From Ignavibacteria bacterium (GTDB lineage: Bacteria; Bacteroidota; Ignavibacteria; UBA10030; SZUA-254): 15,924 bases of DNA. The notes under the pieces are model-generated. The model did not search any database. It was given only the letters and a program-made list of their open reading frames with translations, and had not been told where the DNA came from. Position 1 is the stretch's first letter. Every line of letters begins with the position of its first letter. Below are positions 14,450 to 15,924 of this stretch, piece by piece. The stretch spans positions 1 to 15,924 of the forward strand of contig VBOC01000121.1 in assembly GCA_005877655.1 (NCBI GenBank), read 5' to 3'. The position numbers and the translations under genes were made by a program.

Positions 14450-14476
14450 TTGTTCGGGATAGGAGTTCATTATAAT
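14450..14476 (+). promoter_or_regulatory. Promoter-like sequence with perfect TATAAT
   Basis: TATAAT at 14471-14476 matches the -10 consensus exactly. TTGTTC at 14450-14455 is a partial -35 at a short 15-base spacing. AGGAG at 14461-14465 lies inside it and is followed by no ATG, so the promoter and any translation signal conflict. It lies directly before the start-less remnant. Confidence 0.4.
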
Positions 14477-14483
14477 ACATTCT

Positions 14484-14795
14484 AGCGCAGTTTTTGAACG
14501 CAAGATTCATAAGCTCAGATTTAAGCTTTCTCTCTTCGCTCGCTGCATCCTAACTGGGGCGGTTCTCTATATTGGGGGTGCTATAGCGCGCTCTCGGGGA
14601 GTTTGCATCAACGCATCCGGTGCCCCAGCCGACACTTCGGAGATGCTCGATGTGGCCTCGAATTCCAGGGGCATTCTCATTCCACGGACGACACAGGCAC
14701 AGCGCAGTCCAATTCTGCTACCAGCGAACGGACAGATTGCATATGAAATGGACAGCACATCCGGTCTGTATTACGATGCCGGGACGCCTGCGTAA
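14484..14795 (+). pseudogene. Start-less remnant of an exported surface/tail-fibre-type protein
   Basis: This frame has no ATG, GTG or TTG at its head, yet reads as a real exported protein. A basic stretch KIHKLRFKLS leads to a hydrophobic signal-like segment (CILTGAVLYIGGAIA). The module VCINASGAPADTSEMLDVAS, then NSRGILIPRTTQAQR, then P-A-N-G-Q-I-A-Y-E, then GLYYDAGTPA follows, and stops at TAA 14793. The order 'V-x-I-N-x-x-G-A-x-P-x-x-S-x-M-L-D-V ... G-x-L-I-P-R-x-T-x-A-Q-R ... Y' is the opening of many long secreted adhesin or tail-fibre-like proteins in Bacteroidota and Ignavibacteriota. Those continue for hundreds of residues; here only this first module remains. An ATT at 14505 stands where the start codon would be expected, so a start-codon mutation plus loss of the 3' part is likely. 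Confidence 0.6.
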
Positions 14796-14869
14796 GATCA
14801 CTGACCTACTCCCAAAAAAGAATTCCAATCGGATGTAAAGATTCGTTTATCAGAAGGAGGTTTCACACC

Positions 14870-15538
14870 ATGAACAACAAGAATCGAACCGAAGTTGTGA
14901 TCATCGAAAGTCTCCCTGAAAAAGCTGTAGGGCTTCTGAACCTTCGTATTCTTTGTCTGCTGGCGTTCTCAATATCCGCAGGTCTGATGGGCAACGCACA
15001 GGATTTTACTCTCACTCGCAAAATAAGGTCAGTCATAACACGCCCAAGTAACCAAATTCTTGTGGGAACTGAGAACGGAGTTTTCTATTCTAGCAACAAC
15101 GGGGACGCATGGGTTCATGTTATTACGGGTTTGAACGATCCAAACGTTTGGTCAATGGTACTTTCCCCTAAAGGCCCGTCGAAAGACTTTGTTTTTGCAG
15201 GCACAGATTTTTATGTATACGAGAGCTCTCAAACGCTCACTAGTGCGGTTGATAAAAGAAAAACTGAGATTCCCTTCTCGTTCCTCCTTGACCAAAATTA
15301 TCCAAATCCGTTCAATCCCTCCACAGTAATTGAGTTCTCTTTGCCTCGGGCTATGATTGTAACTCTCAAGGTTTACAACATCCTGGGAGAAGAGGTGGCA
15401 ATGCTAGTTAATGGGATGCGGAATCCTAGTCGACAATCTGTGGTTTGGTCCGCAGGCCAGCTTTCAAGTGGCGTCTATTTTTACCGACTCGAAACTAGTG
15501 CGCTTAATTTAACTCGAAAGCTTGTGCTCTTGAGGTGA
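14870..15538 (+). CDS. Short T9SS cargo protein with an Asp-box/YCF48-like motif (222 aa)
   Basis: A small exported surface protein. After an unusually long N-terminal region (1-23), the hydrophobic segment LRILCLLAFSISAGLMGNA (25-43) is the signal peptide, probably cut before Q44. The mature N-terminal part (44-115) has one clear Asp-box-like motif, S74-S-N-N-G78-D-A-W81, in NGVFYSSNNGDAWVHV, and a second strand pair around WSMVLSP, as in YCF48/sialidase-type propellers. Residues 138-222 are a complete T9SS sorting domain with QNYPNPFNPST (142-152), VTLKVYNILGEEV and SGVYFYRLE, ending in VLLR. Family members usually carry many such repeats; here only one or two are left, too few for a closed propeller. 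The start ATG has AAGGAGG nine bases upstream. It shares the AQDF mature start with the next gene. Confidence 0.85.
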   Translation: MNNKNRTEVVIIESLPEKAVGLLNLRILCLLAFSISAGLMGNAQDFTLTRKIRSVITRPSNQILVGTENGVFYSSNNGDAWVHVITGLNDPNVWSMVLSPKGPSKDFVFAGTDFYVYESSQTLTSAVDKRKTEIPFSFLLDQNYPNPFNPSTVIEFSLPRAMIVTLKVYNILGEEVAMLVNGMRNPSRQSVVWSAGQLSSGVYFYRLETSALNLTRKLVLLR

Positions 15539-15648
15539 ATATGAGCTCCCTCCCGCGGGAACACCTGAGAATATTGTATGAGCAGCATCCTAAGCAGTGC
15601 AGATTGGGCGGTAATACTGCTTTAACCCTAATGACCAAGAGGTGACTC

Positions 15649-15924
15649 GTGATATTAACCCGGATATGGATTTTGTATCTTATAATAACAATCTTCACCG
15701 TCGGAGCAAGCGCGCAAGATTTTTGGAAGCAGACAAATGGTCTGCCCGTTGTCCCAACCAGAGCTATGGCTGTTGATTCTATAGGGAATGTATATGCGGG
15801 AACAGACAGCGGCATTTATCGTACGACAGACAATGGACACAATTGGCTCGGCACTAGTGTTGGGATTGGTAATCTTCACATCAAGGAAATTGAGGTTGCT
15901 GGTAGTGGCCATATATACGCTCGA
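15649..15924 (+). CDS. Exported Asp-box/YCF48-like repeat protein, N-terminal 92 residues (partial)
   Basis: The start is GTG at 15649 with AGAGG six bases upstream. An ATG at 15631 is in another frame, which closes after three codons. Residues 1-25 (ending VGASAQD) form a signal peptide with several I/L/Y residues and likely cleavage after ASA. The mature part begins DFWKQTNGLP and contains VYAGTDSGIYRTTDNGHNWLG, whose T-T-D-N-G-x-x-W is an Asp-box, then a second strand set (IKEIEVAGSGHIYAR) at the window edge. This is the repeat pattern of YCF48/sialidase-like propellers common in T9SS cargo; the sorting domain would lie beyond the window. It shares the AQDF mature start and repeat type with the gene before it, so the two are probably paralogues. 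Confidence 0.78.
   Translation, partial: MILTRIWILYLIITIFTVGASAQDFWKQTNGLPVVPTRAMAVDSIGNVYAGTDSGIYRTTDNGHNWLGTSVGIGNLHIKEIEVAGSGHIYAR

Noticed and set aside
14620..14838. 72-codon plus-strand frame starting at an ATG-like codon downstream of the anti-sigma-like gene
   Set aside because: It is out of frame with the signal-peptide and surface module at 14484-14795, which has recognisable conserved order; this frame has none.
1..15924. CRISPR array, tRNA/rRNA genes, transposase or phage structural genes
   Set aside because: No regularly spaced repeats of CRISPR length, no cloverleaf with a recognisable T-arm, and no transposase or phage gene were seen on reading both strands. A tRNA search program would be more sensitive.

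Overview
The window most likely comes from an uncultured member of the Bacteroidota/Ignavibacteriota (FCB) branch. The main evidence is two proteins ending in a type IX secretion system (T9SS) C-terminal sorting domain with the QNYPNPFNPST signature. Other support is a decayed surface-protein module of a kind common in that group. Base composition is GC-rich over the left two thirds (lines I counted by hand reach about 60-67% GC) and falls to about 37-40% in lines counted on the right. Most housekeeping genes have good Shine-Dalgarno sites.

Region 1 (1-2800, minus strand) is a compact operon read from a convincing promoter at 2770-2798. It runs: CADD-like diiron protein (pABA synthesis for folate), pterin-4a-carbinolamine dehydratase, orotate phosphoribosyltransferase (pyrE), Nudix ADP-ribose pyrophosphatase, a 65-aa four-cysteine protein, and the start of a thymidine/pyrimidine-nucleoside phosphorylase that leaves the window. 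Two junctions are ATGA overlaps. The content is folate/pterin plus pyrimidine metabolism. Region 2 (2829-4814, minus) holds glutamate racemase (murI) and a SAM-dependent methyltransferase.

Region 3 (4868-9752, plus) is a tight run: a four-helix membrane protein, an aldehyde dehydrogenase, a PsbP-like lipoprotein with two domain copies, a YbjQ/UPF0145 protein and a large NAD(P)-binding Rossmann-fold protein. Three of these five are broken by four reading-frame shifts within about 2.9 kb, two of them apparently with tens of bases missing. The reading frames are otherwise clean, so this is either very recent decay or an assembly artefact. A 13-bp perfect stem-loop at 9819-9851 ends the region and also serves the convergent gene.

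Region 4 (9892-15924) is accessory and surface-related. A secreted T9SS cargo protein (minus) diverges from a two-gene unit (plus). That unit encodes a 345-aa all-helical unknown protein and a membrane protein with an N-terminal anti-sigma-type zinc finger (H-x3-C-x2-C), one membrane helix and an exported FG-GAP/EF-hand-like repeat domain. I propose a candidate surface-signalling pair of a divergent sigma-like regulator and a membrane anti-sigma sensor. Between the two genes lie three ATGATGG boxes at exact 17-base spacing and a 9-codon leader ORF with a strong ribosome site that overlaps the anti-sigma start. Downstream are a start-less remnant of a surface/tail-fibre-type protein, a very small T9SS cargo with an Asp-box motif, and the beginning of a related exported Asp-box protein. 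No rRNA, tRNA, CRISPR array, insertion sequence or phage gene was recognised.
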